Assembly: GCA_963580285.1 (NCBI GenBank)
Contig: OY757023.1
Coordinates: forward strand, 90,173,108 to 90,237,107
Direction of reading: 5' to 3'
Source: Lucinisca nassula
Lineage: Eukaryota > Mollusca > Bivalvia > Lucinida > Lucinidae
Length of the DNA stretch: 64,000 nt
The first letter of the stretch is position 1, and each line of letters opens with the position of its first letter. The position numbers were made by a program, and so were the translations under genes. Shown here in pieces: positions 42,982-53,932 of this stretch. A model generated the notes under the pieces. The model was not told where the DNA came from. It saw only the letters and a list, made by a program, of their open reading frames with translations, and did no database searches.

Positions 42982-43183
42982 TTAACCTTTGTCCTTCTGA
43001 AAATGACACTCCCTATCTTTACAGACAGACTAGATTCAGACAAGAAGAAGCTATCTGATCAGGATCTACACTGTCTACATTCAGTTTGTGAATTTATTTG
43101 AATAAATTACATCAAGTAATCTGATTGGTTCAAAGTCAGAAATGGTTGTTGTTAAATTGATTATTCAGCAGGATAACGGTTAA
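42982..43183. mobile_element. MITE family A, copy 9 (decayed palindrome)
   Basis: TTAA at 42982-42985 and 43180-43183; ends CCTTTGTCCTTCTG / CAGCAGGATAACGG; palindrome reduced (AGAAGAAGCTATCTGATCAG). Confidence 0.6.
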
Positions 43184-43255
43184 CAACTATATATATATAT
43201 AGCTACAATATATCAACAGATATATGAATTAGGTAATTACACAAGTGGTTAGAAG

Positions 43256-43432
43256 CATTCGTGGTATAGTGGTTACGCTACTCGCCTTGTAAACCAGGGA
43301 TCGCAGGATCGATCCAGGGCTTCTCCAGACTTTCGGATGAGTCTTTAAACTGAGGTCCCGTCTCCGTATGACCTTAGGTGTTGGTGGGACGTCTCAAACA
43401 CTCACTCACTCACTTACACAAGTGGTTATATC
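43256..43432 (+). mobile_element. tRNA-derived SINE family S4, copy c
   Basis: Head TCGTGGTATAGTGGTTACG (A box) and GGATCGATCCAGG (B box), then CTCCAGACTTTCGGATGAG, AAACTGAGGTCCCGTCTCCG, ATGACCTTAGGTGTTGGTGG and a CTCACTCACTCACT tail. It is not a tRNA gene: the body continues as SINE sequence and acceptor pairing is absent. Confidence 0.65.
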
Positions 43433-43563
43433 ATATGAAATTTATGAAACAAGTCTCAGGCAAGTTTCAGTGACCCATTAAGAAAACACATCTAGTCAAA
43501 TACAGTGAAATTCCACTATTACGATCACCAAAAATCAAGGCTTACTTTCCTGTAAAAAGCTTA

Positions 43564-43776
43564 CTTAGCCCTTATCTTGCTGAATATTCAGTTTAGCCAT
43601 ACCCATTTCTGACTTTGAACTAATCAGATTACTTCATGTAATTTATTCTTACAAATCCATAAACTTCATGTCAAACAGTGAAGATCCTGATTAGATGGCT
43701 TCTTCAGAAGCCATCTGATCTGGATCTACACTTTTTCTAAAGATAGGGGTTGCAGTGAACAGTATGATTGGAGTTA
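43564..43776. mobile_element. MITE family A, decayed copy 8
   Basis: CCCTTATCTTGCTGAATATT, foldback at about 43675-43733, and GAACAGTATGATTGGAG; both TTAA sites mutated (TTAG). Confidence 0.6.
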
Positions 43777-43854
43777 GTATACGTTTCAGTTATTCTTTCT
43801 TTGTGTTTTCTGCATACAGTGCCCTCTAGTCAGAGACCACCTTTGGAGTTCCAA

Positions 43855-44193
43855 CTTTGACTTATTTTTTGAAAATATAACCAAAACCTTCAACCTTGGC
43901 CATATTCCCAAAAATATTTGCTCTAGCCTCTTGAAACTAGACACAGATCCGTATGATCACAAGAGCTACATTCTTAACAAGTCCATAACTATTTCATGCA
44001 ATCTTACTGATTTATCTCCCTTTGTGTCCAGCGAAAAAAGGCCTGTTTCCAGAAAATGTTTTGGTCTTTCATTTTCATACCACAAACAATACAGCTTTCA
44101 AAATTTACATGTGTGTTCCTTGGGGCAAGATCTTTCCTTTGATATCAAACTTTTTGATCGGTGACCTTGACCTTTGAATTTTGTCTTATTTTT
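43855..44193. repeat. Repeat module family J, split
   Basis: TTGGCCATATTCCC, AAACTAGACACAGATCC, ATCTTACTGATTTATC recur at 53715-53860 on the other side of the nested stack, so both are parts of one older repeat interrupted by 44194-53693. Confidence 0.5.
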
Positions 44194-45553
44194 AGCTCAC
44201 CTGTCGCATAGTGACTAGGTGAGCTTTTGTGATCACATTTCGTCTGTCGTCCGTGCGTGCGTAAACAATTTCTTGTCTGCACGATAGCATCTTCATTTAT
44301 GATTTGATTTTAACCAGACTTGCACACAACTTGTACCACCATGAGATCTGGGTTCCTTTCTTGAACCAGCCATATTCCATCATGTGTTACGGAGTTACAG
44401 CCCCTGAAAGGGCAAAAATTGCCTATTTTGGTCTTGTCTGCATGATAGCTGTTTCATTTACACAATTTGTACCACCACAAAATCTTGGTTGCTTTCTTGA
44501 ACCAGCCATATCCCATCATGGGTACCAGAGTTATGGCTCCAGAAAAGCCCAAAAATTCCTATTTTGGTATTGTCTGCACAAGAGCCGTTTCATTTATCAT
44601 TTGATTTTAACCAAACTTACATACAATTTGTACCACCACAAGATCTTGGTTATCCCCTTGCACAACATAGTTGTGAGGAGGGATATAGCATTTGTCCCAT
44701 ACGTACGTACATACTTTTGTCATCACTCTAGCGCCTACATTTCTCGACCAATTTCAATATAACTTCACACAAATGTTCCTTATAAAAATATCTCGAGCGA
44801 ATTCGACTTTCAAGGTCATGGCCTCAAGGTCGAGGTCACTGTGGCTATTTTTAGAAAAAGTTTGTCATCGCTCTAGCACCTACATTTCTTCACTGATTTC
44901 AATATAACTTCACACAACTGTTCCTTATGACAATATCTCGAGGGAGTTTGACTTTCAAGGTCATGACATCAAGGTCAAAGTCACTGTGGCTATTTTTAGA
45001 AAAACTTTGTTATCGCTCAAGCGCCTACATTTCATCACCAATTTCAATATAACTTCACACAAATGTTCCTTATAAAAATATCTCGAGCCAGTTCGACTTT
45101 CAAGGTCATGGCGTCAAGGTCACTGTGGCTATTTTTAGATAAACTTTGTCATCGCTCTAGCACCTATATTTCTTCACTGATTTCAATATAACTTCACACA
45201 AATGGTCCTTATGACAATATCTCGAGCGAGTTCGACCTTCAAAGTCATGACCTCAAGTTCAAGGTCACTGTGGCTATTTTTAGAAAAACTTTGTCATCGC
45301 TCTAGCGGCTACATTTCTTCACCAATTCAATATAACTTCACACAAATGTTCTTTATAAATATATCTCAAGCATGCTGGACTTTCAAGGTCATGGCCTCAA
45401 GGTCAAGGTCACTGTGGCTGTTCTTAGAAAAACTTTGTCGTCGCTCTAGCGCCTACATTTCTTCACTGATTTCAATATAACTTCACACAAATATTCAAAG
45501 CTAGAGGTGTGTGGCTGTCGACTCGGATTGGTCGCGCCATGGTCTTGCTCGTT

Positions 45554-45628
45554 GTGACTCATAGCGAATAATTCCTGACTAGTTTCTGCCTATAGATAGG
45601 CTTTCATCAGAGGATGTGCGTTTGTCAC
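45554..45628 (-). ncRNA. Hammerhead-ribozyme-like motif (type I), antisense to the Penelope gene
   Basis: Read on the minus strand: CTGATGA (45610-45604), a 5-bp stem GCCTA/TAGGC with loop TCTA, GAAAC (45586-45582), a minimal stem III with loop TA, and GTC (45579-45577) as cleavage triplet. Stem I pairs TCCT (45614-45611) with AGGA (45576-45573), and an outer GTGAC/GTCAC pair (45628-45624 with 45558-45554) extends it. Very short stem III is typical of Penelope-element hammerheads. The base of stem II has unpaired A residues instead of the usual G-C pair, so activity is uncertain. Confidence 0.6.
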
Positions 45629-45706
45629 GAATTGTGATGAGCTCTGTGATATTCGCGCTTTATATACCTTCTGGGTTACCCGTGGTTACCCATGCTTCTG
45701 TATGTA

Positions 45707-45962
45707 AACCGGCCCTTTTGTGGGGCTGGTAGGCTATTTTGCCTTTACGAAGACTGTCACCGGCCCTCTGGGGGCCGGTTGACGTTATTTCCATTGGTTG
45801 TTATGGAGAAGACGTCGTCACCGGCCCCAAGGGGCCGGTTGACGTTATGATCCATTATTGTTAAAGGGCTAAAGACGTTCACCGGCCCCTATGGGGCCGG
45901 GCGACGTTTTCATCCACTATTGTGGCTATGAATATAGCATTGTTCGGCCCGTGGGGGCCGGT
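45707..45962. repeat. Five GC-rich hairpins in tandem in the Penelope leader
   Basis: CCGGCCC...GGGGCCGG inverted repeats at 45707-45730, 45754-45785, 45811-45846, 45874-45907 and 45945-45962, about 65-75 bp apart. Three have outer arms GACGTY / RACGTT extending the stem (for example GTCACCGGCCCC aa GGGGCCGGTTGAC). They stand out from ~36% GC surroundings. They could act as RNA structure in the leader. Confidence 0.85.
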
Positions 45963-46253
45963 TTTATTATCGGTAGCCTAAATACATTTATTTATATTAT
46001 TAAATGTACTGTGTGTATTATATTGTTGGCACCAGTACCGAATTTTGGACAGACTTCGGGAGGGAATACATTTTTGCTGTTTGTTTACAGGCTCTTAGGG
46101 GGTAATGAAATGAGACGCATTTGCAATTTACTTATTATTATTATTAAATGGTGTGTGGGAGAAGGGGAAAAAATGTTGTTATAACATATACAAGATGTTT
46201 TTTTACATGCAAAGATGTAAAATGTTTATAATTAACAGCTCAACGAAACTTAT

Positions 46254-48332
46254 TTGTTTTCACTTACATGCCTTTATTGTCCGAAGTTAGCGATCGTGCT
46301 AAGATCATCACATAAGGCAAAAAGTTCCTGGACGCCCCCTATGGGCAGAAATGAGACTATAGAATCGTTTGCCAAAATCTGCAAACAATTCTTAGTACAT
46401 TTCAAACAGCCCCGACATAAACAAAATAATTTGACTCCGGCGGAACAACGTGCCTTGAATGACCTTAGTCTAAACAGAAACATTGTAATAAAACATGCCG
46501 ACAAAGGATCCGCCATTGTAATACAAAACAGTAATGACTACAAAAAAGAAGCACTTAGACAATTAAGTAACGATCAGTTCTATGTCCAAACACCCAACGA
46601 TCTCAAAGAGAGACACCAAAACCTGGTAATGTCCCTCCTAACCAAACTACATGAAAAGGAGGAAATAATTGACAAAGTCTACAATGGGCTAATGCCAACT
46701 AACGTCAGAACAGCAAGGTTCTACCTATTACCGAAAATACATAAATGCACCACCCCCGGTGCGGTACCCGGCAGACCCATCATTAGCGGCAACGGCTGTA
46801 CCACTGAAAAAATCAGTAGCTTTGTAGATGAACACATCAAACCGTTTGTAAAGCTCATTCCGTCCTACATTAAGGACACAACAGATTTCATCAATAAGGT
46901 TGAAGGTACACAAAACCTCCCACAGAACTTCTTTTTGGTCACCCTGGATGTAACTTCTCTATACACCAATATCCCGAACCAAGAGGGACTCGTAGCAGTC
47001 GCAAAGACATTAAGAAGGCACAAACCTGCCTACCGAATCACGCACCAAAGCATCTTGTCTCTCCTCAGACTGGTATTACACTGCAATAACTTCAAATTCG
47101 AAGATAAACATTACCTCCAAATCGGAGGAACAGCGATGGGTACGAAAGTAGCCCCGTCATACGCAAACATTTTCATGGGCGAATTAGAGAGCAAATTGCT
47201 ACTAACAGCCCCGCATCAACCATACGTCTACCTTAGATATATTGACGATATCTTCATGATATGGACAGGTACAGAACAAGAACTACAATTGTTCTACGAA
47301 CACTGCAACAATTTCCACAGAACAATAAAATTCACCATTGAATTTTCTGAAAAGGAAATCACATTCCTTGACACTCGGGTTCGCCGCGATAATAACGGCA
47401 AAATCAGTTTTGACCTATACTGCAAACCAACAGACAAACACTGTTATTTACAATTTAAATCAAATCACCCGCGGTCACAAAAACTGGCAGGCCCTTACAG
47501 CCAATTCCTCCGAATTAGAAGGATCTGTAGCAATATATCAGACTATGATATCCATGCGAAAAATTTGACGGAGTACTACATCAGAAGGGGCTATCCACAC
47601 CAAGAATTGTTACAAAGCCGCGCAAAAGCACGGCTAGCGAACAGAGAAAATCTTTTAAACCCCAACAGAGTCACAAACTTCCAAAATGACAGAATGCCCT
47701 TCGTACTAACCCATGAACGGGATGTACAATATTTCAAAAAGGCAATACTGCAATTATGGCCATTGCTTAGCATCACCCATCCGCAGCTTTTTGACAAACC
47801 CCCGATGTTTGCAATGAAAATAGGCAACAAAATCTCACAAAGAATTGTGAGAGCTGCATTCAGCACAAAAACTAGAGGCGCGAGTGGTCAAATCAGGAGA
47901 AATCCTGTGGAGGACTGTATAACACCAGACTGCAAACACTGCAACTGCATGTACAAATCAAAAATATTTAAAAGTACGTACACACAATACCGCTACCAAG
48001 CGAAACTCCGCGGCCACTGCACCACGCGTAACTTGGTGTACATGATCACATGCACCAGGTGCAAAATGCAATATGTTGGTGAAACAAAAAGGGAAATGAA
48101 GGTTAGAATGACGGAACACCAGCGCGACACCCGAAAAAAACGGGACACGCCGGTGGCGAATCATTTCAACCGACCTAACCACACCCTCGAACACATGAGA
48201 TTTCAAATCATTGACATCTTGTCATCAGATCCTGATGACCCCAAGAGTACAAACCCCCGAAAAATCAAGGAACTGTACTGGATCTATCAGCTACACACTC
48301 TCCGCCCGGTCGGGATTAATGTTCTTGGATAG
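46254..48332 (+). CDS. Penelope-like reverse transcriptase with GIY-YIG endonuclease
   Basis: 692 codons with no stop or frameshift. N-terminal region with KHADKGSAIVI (80-90) and GRPIISG (173-179). RT palm: LVTLDVTSLYTNIP (228-241, motif A), GTAMGTKVAPSYANIFMG (292-309, motif B), YIDD (329-332, motif C), ITFLDTRV (369-376). After the RT a Cys-rich linker CITPDCKHCNC (555-565) and a GIY-YIG domain: NLVYMITCTRC (593-603), QYVGET (606-611), MKVRMTEH (615-622) and KELYWIYQL (672-680, expected metal-binding Glu). These are the hallmarks of endonuclease-positive Penelope-like elements, which prime reverse transcription at a nicked target in the nucleus. The start Met is the first in frame; the true N-terminus could differ. 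An intact frame and target duplication suggest recent activity. Confidence 0.95.
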   Translation: MFSLTCLYCPKLAIVLRSSHKAKSSWTPPMGRNETIESFAKICKQFLVHFKQPRHKQNNLTPAEQRALNDLSLNRNIVIKHADKGSAIVIQNSNDYKKEALRQLSNDQFYVQTPNDLKERHQNLVMSLLTKLHEKEEIIDKVYNGLMPTNVRTARFYLLPKIHKCTTPGAVPGRPIISGNGCTTEKISSFVDEHIKPFVKLIPSYIKDTTDFINKVEGTQNLPQNFFLVTLDVTSLYTNIPNQEGLVAVAKTLRRHKPAYRITHQSILSLLRLVLHCNNFKFEDKHYLQIGGTAMGTKVAPSYANIFMGELESKLLLTAPHQPYVYLRYIDDIFMIWTGTEQELQLFYEHCNNFHRTIKFTIEFSEKEITFLDTRVRRDNNGKISFDLYCKPTDKHCYLQFKSNHPRSQKLAGPYSQFLRIRRICSNISDYDIHAKNLTEYYIRRGYPHQELLQSRAKARLANRENLLNPNRVTNFQNDRMPFVLTHERDVQYFKKAILQLWPLLSITHPQLFDKPPMFAMKIGNKISQRIVRAAFSTKTRGASGQIRRNPVEDCITPDCKHCNCMYKSKIFKSTYTQYRYQAKLRGHCTTRNLVYMITCTRCKMQYVGETKREMKVRMTEHQRDTRKKRDTPVANHFNRPNHTLEHMRFQIIDILSSDPDDPKSTNPRKIKELYWIYQLHTLRPVGINVLG

Positions 48333-49214
48333 AGACAGGAAATTTCAGCCATGCACCGTTTACATTCACACAAATATTCCTTATGACAATATCTCGAGCG
48401 AGTTACTTTCAAGGTCATGACTACAAGGTCAAGGTCACTGTGGCTATTTTTTAGAAAAACTTTGTCACCACTCTAGCGCCAATACAACTTCACACAAATG
48501 TTCCTTATAAATATATCTCAAGCATGTTCTACTTTCAAGGTCATGGCCTCAAGGTCAAGGTCACTGTGGCTATTTTAAGAAAAACTTTGTCATCCCTCTA
48601 GCGCTTACATTTCTTCACCGATTTCAATATAACTTCACACAAATGTTCCTTATGACAATATCCCTAGTGAGTTCCACTTGCAAGGTCAAGGTCACTGTGG
48701 CTATTTTTAGAAAAACTTTGTCATCGCTCTAATGCTTACATTTCTTCACAGAGAAAAACTTTGTCATCGCTCTACCGCCTACATTTATTAACAGATTTTA
48801 ATATAACTTCACACAAAAGATGCTTATGATAATATCTTGAGCAAGATCTACTTTCAATGTCATGGCCTCAAGTCAAGGTCACTATGGCTATTTTTAGAGA
48901 AACATTGTCATCACTCTAGAACCTACATTTACTGATTGATTTTAAACAAACTTTACACAAATGCTGCATATGATAATATCTCAAGCAAGTTGGACTTTTG
49001 CCATTTCAGTGTTTTCCACACACGAAGTTGTCTTGTGCAAGGGGATTTGTATAACATGCGATGCATATCACATCAAGGGTACCAGAATTATGGCCCCTGA
49101 GAGGGCAAAAATTGGCTGTTTTGGTCTTGTCTGCATGATAGCTGTTTTGTTTATGATATAATTTTAAGCAAATTTAAACACAACCTGAAGCACCATAGGA
49201 TCTTGGTTCCTTTG

Positions 49215-51085
49215 TTATAGCCCCGCTTTGAAAAAGTGGGGCTATATTGGATTTGCCATGTCCTTCTGTCATTCCGTAATTCCGTGATTCCGTTAATTTG
49301 TGTTGGCTCCATAACTTTGTATCTGCTTAACATATTTTCATGAAACTTCACACAAATGTTAAACACCATAAGACAATGTGCAGAGCGAAGGAATTATAAC
49401 TGTGGATTGCCTACTTTTGGAGTTATTGCCCTTTGAACATTTTCCGTAATTCCGTAATTCCGTGATTCCGTTAATTTGTGTTGGCTCCATAACTTTGTAT
49501 CTGCTTAACATATTTTCATGAAACTTCACACAAATGTTAAACACCATAAGACAATGTGCAGAGCGAAGGAATTATAACTGTGGATTGCCTACTTTTGGAG
49601 TTATTGCCCTTTGAACATTGAAAAATGGCAATTTTAATTGTGTCCGCTTCATAACTCGAAAACCGTTTGAGATATTTTTAGGAAACTTCACACAAATGTT
49701 AAGCACTATGAGACGATGTGCAGAGCGCAGGAACCATAACTCTGCATTGCTTATTTTTGGAGTTATTGCCCTTTGAACATTGAAAAATGGCAATTTTAAC
49801 AGTGTCCGCTTCATAACTCGAAAACCGTTTGAGATAATTTCATGAAACTTCACACAAATGTTAAGCACTATGAGACAATGTGCAGAGCGCAAGAACCATA
49901 ACTCTGGTTTTCGTATTTTCTGTGTGTCTGTCTGTGTGTCTGTCTGTGTCTGTTAACAATTTTCGTGTCCGCTCCATAACTTTAAAACCCATTCACATAT
50001 TTTCATGAAACTTCACACAAACATTAAACACCATGAGATGGTGTGCAGAGTGCAGGAACCATAACTCTGGATTGCCTAATTTTTGAGTTATTTCCCTTTG
50101 AATATTGAAAAATATCAATTTTAGCCGTCTTTGCTCGATAACTCAAAAACCGTTTGAGATAATTTTATGAAACTTCACACAAATGTAAAGCACCATATTA
50201 CGTGTGCAGAGCGCAGGAACCCAAACTCTGGATTGTCTACTTTTTCAGTTATAGGCTTTTGAATATTAAAAAATGGCAATTTTAACTATGTCCGCTCCAT
50301 AACCGTTTCTGATATTTTCATGAAACTTCAAATAAATGAAAAGCACCTTGACATTACGATAACACATCCGTGCGAAATAGTGCATTTTTCATATCTCCGA
50401 AATGTTGAATTTCATCATTAAAAAAAATGTTATATTTTTCTACTTTTTACTCCAAACATAGGTTGTGGGTACTCGTTAGAACCGCCTCAGTGAGGCGGTT
50501 CTAACGAGTACCCACAACCTATGTCTTGAAGCAGAAATAAGAAAAATAAAGTACACCCCCGTAAACCCCAGTTTTCTCTATATAAAGTGGGGTTCAGGGG
50601 GGTCTTCATTTCACGGACTTGTTTACGTGATGGATGATGTGCAGAGTGCAGGAACCATAACTCTGGTTTGCCTACTTTAGGAGTTATTGCCCTTTGAACA
50701 TTTAAAAAGGCAATTTTGACTGTGTCGGCTCCATAACTCACAAACCATTTGAGATATTTTCATGACACTTCACACAAGTGTAAAGCACCATGAGACAATG
50801 TGCAGAGCGCAGGAACCCTGACTCTGATTTGCCTACTTTAGGAGTTATTACCCTTTGAACATTGAAAAATGGAAGATGAAATTTAGTATAAACATGGACA
50901 TTCTGGTAATGTATCATGCTCATTGAAATGAGGGACAAGGGCTCACAACTCTCAGAGTTTTTCCAGATAATGTAAAATTTTCAACAGTTATTTCTTGTTC
51001 ATAACTGTTTTCTCTGCAGCTTAAATAACTTTCTTCTCTGACAGCGCTGAAGCGGGGCTATAGTCAGATCCTCTGACAGCTCTAG
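49215..51085 (+). mobile_element. Helentron-like element, ATAGCCCCGC family
   Basis: Head ATAGCCCCGCTTT gaaa AAGTGGGGCTAT (49217-49243), ATTCCGTAATTCCGTGATTC linker, ~150-200-bp modules (GTGTTGGCTCCATAACTTTG; TTTTCATGAAACTTCACAC; GTGCAGAGCG), 3' inverse GAAGCGGGGCTATA, hairpin GTCAGA tcc TCTGAC (51063-51077) and CTAG/T (51082-51085). Inserted in a CTTTGTTGAACC site: paralogous modules read CCTTTCTTGAACCAGCC uninterrupted. Confidence 0.75.
50352..50632. mobile_element. MITE family D, full-length copy in a Helentron-like element
   Basis: CATTACGATAACACATCCG ... CACGGACTTGTTTACGTGATG. Perfect central hairpin: GGGTACTCGTTAGAACCGCC tcagt GGCGGTTCTAACGAGTACCC (50465-50514). The host module reads on across it (AAGCACC.TGA / GATGATGTGCAGAG), so any target duplication is 2 bp or less. 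Confidence 0.8.
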
Positions 51086-51239
51086 TTGAACCACCCATAT
51101 CCCATCATATGTTCCAGAGTTATGGCCCCTGAAAGCGCACAAATTGCCTACTTTGGTCTTATCTGCACAAAAAGCCGTTTCATTTATGATGTGATTTTAA
51201 CAAAACTTGCACACAACTTAAACCACCATAAGATCTTGG

Positions 51240-53110
51240 TTCGTTTGTTCAAGTTTGAATATGGGTCTTGTCCGGTCAAAAATGAGGTCAGTAGGTCAAA
51301 TCATAAAAAAACCCTTGTGAACACTCTAGAGGCCACATTTTAAGTCCAATCATCATGAAACTTACTCAGAATGATTACCTTGATGAAATCTTGGCCCAAT
51401 TTGAATATGGGTCATGTCAGGTCAAAAAGTAGGTCAGTAGGTCAAATCATGGAAAAACCTTGTGAACACTCTAGAGGCCAAAGTTTTGGTCCAATCTTGG
51501 CCAAGTTCGAATATGGATCATGTCGGGTCAAAAAGTAGGTCAGTAGGTCAAATCATAGAAAAATCTTGTGAACACTCTAGAGGCCATAGTTTTGGTTCGA
51601 TCGTCATCAAACTTGCTCAGAATGATCGTCTTACACATATCTCGGTCAAGTTCGAATATGGGTCATGTGGGGTCACAAAGTCGGTCAGTAGGTCAAATCC
51701 TAGGAAATTCTTGTGAATACACAAGAGGCCACAGTTTTGGTCCTATCAGCATCAAACTTGCTCAGAATGATTATCTTGACAATATGTCGGTCAAGTTCGA
51801 ATATAGATCATGTCGGGTCAAAAAGTAGGTCAGTAGGCCAAATCAGAGTAAAACCTTGTGAACACACTAGAGGCCACAGTTTTGGTCCGATCATCATTAA
51901 ACTTGTCCAGAATGATCATCTTGACAATGTCTCAGTCAAGTTCAAATATGGGTGTTGTATGGTCAAACAGTAGGTTAAATCATAAAAAACTTTCTGAACA
52001 CACTAGAGGCCACAGGTTTGGTCCAATCATCATCAAACTTGCTCAGAATGATCATCTTGATAATATGTTGGTCACGTTTGAATATAGGTCATGTTGGGTC
52101 ACAAAGTAGGTCAGTAGGTCAAGTCATAGAAAAACCTTGTGAATACACTAGAGGCCACAGTTTTGGTCCAATCATCATCAGACATGCCCAGAATGATCAT
52201 CTTGATATTATCTTGGTCAAGTTTGAACACGGGACACGTCGGGTCACAAAGTAGGTCAGCAGGTCAAATCATAGATAAACCTTTTGAATACACTAGAGGC
52301 CACAGTTTTGGTCCAATCATCATCAAACTTGCCCAGAATGATCATCTTGACAATGTCTTGGTCAAGTTCGAATATGGGTCATGTTGGGCCAAAAAGTAGG
52401 TCAGTAGGTCAAAACAGAGAAAAACCTTGTGAACACACTAGAGGCTACCATTATGGTCCGTTCATCATCAAACTTGCTCAGAATGATAGTCTTGACAATA
52501 TCTGGGTCAAGTTTGAATACGGGTCATGTCGGGTCAAATCATAGAAAAACCTTGTCAACACACTAGAGGCCACAGTTTTGGTACCATCATCATCAAACTT
52601 GCCCCGAATGATCATCTTGACAATATCACAGTCAAGTTAAAATATGGGTCATGTTAGACTAAAAAGCAGGTCAGCTAAGGTCTAATCATGGAAAAACCCT
52701 TTGAACACTCTAGAAGCTACAGTTTTGGTCCTATCATCATCAAACTTGCTCAAAATGATCATTTGACAATATCTCGGTTATTTTCGAATATGGGTCATGT
52801 CTGGTCAATATGTAGGTCACTAGGTCAGATTGTTGAAAAGACTTGTGAACACAATAGAGGCCCCAGTTTTGGTCCGATCATCATCAAACTTGCTGAGAAT
52901 GATCATCTTGACAATATCTGGGTTAATTTTTAATACGGGTCATGTCGCATCAAAAAGTAGGTCAGCAGGTCAGATCATAGAAAAACGTTTTAAACACTAA
53001 GAGGCCACAGTTTTAGTCAAATCTTCATAAAACTTGCTCAGAATGATCATGTGGACAATATCTCAGTTAAGTTCGAATATGGGTCATATCAAGTCAAAAA
53101 GTAGATCAGT
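51240..53110. repeat. Tandem array, ~145-bp unit, about 13 copies
   Basis: Units contain TTCGAATATGGGTCATGTCG, AAAAAGTAGGTCAGTAGGTC, CTTGTGAACACACTAGAGG and CATCATCAAACTTGCTCAG. They give overlapping short open frames with a repeated peptide; these are array by-products. Core of the AGCTCACC-family element at 44194. Confidence 0.85.
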
Positions 53111-53640
53111 AGGTTATTTTGTCATAACTTTTATACCGTTTGAGATAGAGCCTTCATATTTGGCATGTAAGTTCCTTGTGACAAGGGCTTCCCACTCATA
53201 TAAAGATTTGACCTATGACCTTGACCTGTGACCTACTTTGTCATACCTTTTGAACCATATGAGATAAAGCCTTCATATTTAGCATGTGACAAGGTTTTCT
53301 CAACCATTCAAAACTTTCGACCCATGACCTTGACCTTTGACCTACTTTGTCTTAACTTTTGAAGCATTTGAGATGCAGCCTTCATATTTAGCATGTAGGT
53401 TCCTTGCGACAATGTTGCTTAGATTACCCTCTACCAAAAGGCTAAAACGATCCCACTCCTATGAACAAATTGGCCACTGGAGCTAAAATAGAAATTTGAT
53501 TCAAATGGAAACTTCACCTAAACCCTAAGGCCAATGTGATTCAAAGTTCACAGGAATGTTGCCTAGGTTACTCCCTACCAAATAAGCTAAAATCACTCTG
53601 CTGATGAACAAGATGGCCACCAGAGCTTAAAATAGAAAGT
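53095..53640. repeat. Second module type in the same element
   Basis: About four imperfect ~110-bp units with TTTTGAACCATATGAGATAA, GCCTTCATATTTAGCATG and TGACCTTGACCTTTGACC. Confidence 0.6.
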
Positions 53641-53932
53641 ACTCGAGACAGGGACACACAGGTGAGCGAACCCGGGCCCTCTGGGTCCTCTTGTAAAAAA
53701 AAAATGACAAAACACTTTGGCCATATTTCCCATATTTGGTCAAGCCTCATGAAACTTGGCACACATCTGTATCATCACAGGAGCTTAGTTACATTCTGAC
53801 CAAATTCCAATAACTCTATCTTGCAGTTTGACTGATTTATCATACTTTGTGACATACGAAAAAACAACAACAGATGAGCATTGCACCCACTTGTGGTGCA
53901 CTTGTTACTCTACCTGATAATGCTTTACACAG

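Larger units (their letters stand above)
45497..48364 (+). mobile_element. Penelope-like retroelement, complete, with 15-bp target duplication
   Basis: TTCACACAAATATTC flanks both sides (45482-45496; 48365-48379). Host modules normally read CAAATGTTCC; the shared CAAATATTC variant on both flanks supports a real duplication. Layout: 45497-45700 leader with an antisense hammerhead-like motif, 45707-45962 five GC hairpins, 46254-48332 gene, ~30-bp 3' end. Penelope-like elements often carry an inverted terminal segment at the 5' end, which would explain the antisense motif. Confidence 0.85.
44657..49062 (+). mobile_element. Helentron-like element, CTTGCACAAC family, carrying a Penelope element
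   Basis: Head CCCCTTGCACAAC ata GTTGTGAGGAGGG; ~147-bp modules with ACTTCACACAAATGTTCC, AATATCTCGAGCGAG, CAAGGTCACTGTGGCTA and TTTGTCATCGCTCTAGC at 44710-45496 and 48380-49000. 3' end CTTGTGCAAGGGGAT with a decayed GCGATG hairpin side. A Penelope-like element is inserted at 45497-48364. Confidence 0.6.
44194..53693 (+). mobile_element. Helentron-like element, AGCTCACC family, carrying nested insertions
   Basis: Head AGCTCACCTGTCGC ata GTGACTAGGTGAGCT (44194-44225). Core modules appear at 44280-44650, 49070-49214 and 51086-53640 (CCATATCCCATCATG; CAGAGTTATGGCCCCTG; AAGATCTTGGTTC; TTCGAATATGGGTCATGTC). 3' end ACACAGGTGAGC (inverse of the head), hairpin GGGCCC tct GGGTCC (53674-53688), then CTTG/T. 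Two other hairpin elements are inserted in it (44657-49062 and 49215-51085). Confidence 0.65.

Noticed and set aside
45891..46184. 97-codon open frame upstream of the Penelope gene as an extra protein
   Set aside because: It reads through the GC hairpin array and has no recognisable domain; more likely leader sequence.
51462..52544. Overlapping 80-86-codon frames with a repeated peptide as a gene family
   Set aside because: They are staggered readings of a ~145-bp tandem array inside a Helentron-like element and are broken at unit edges.
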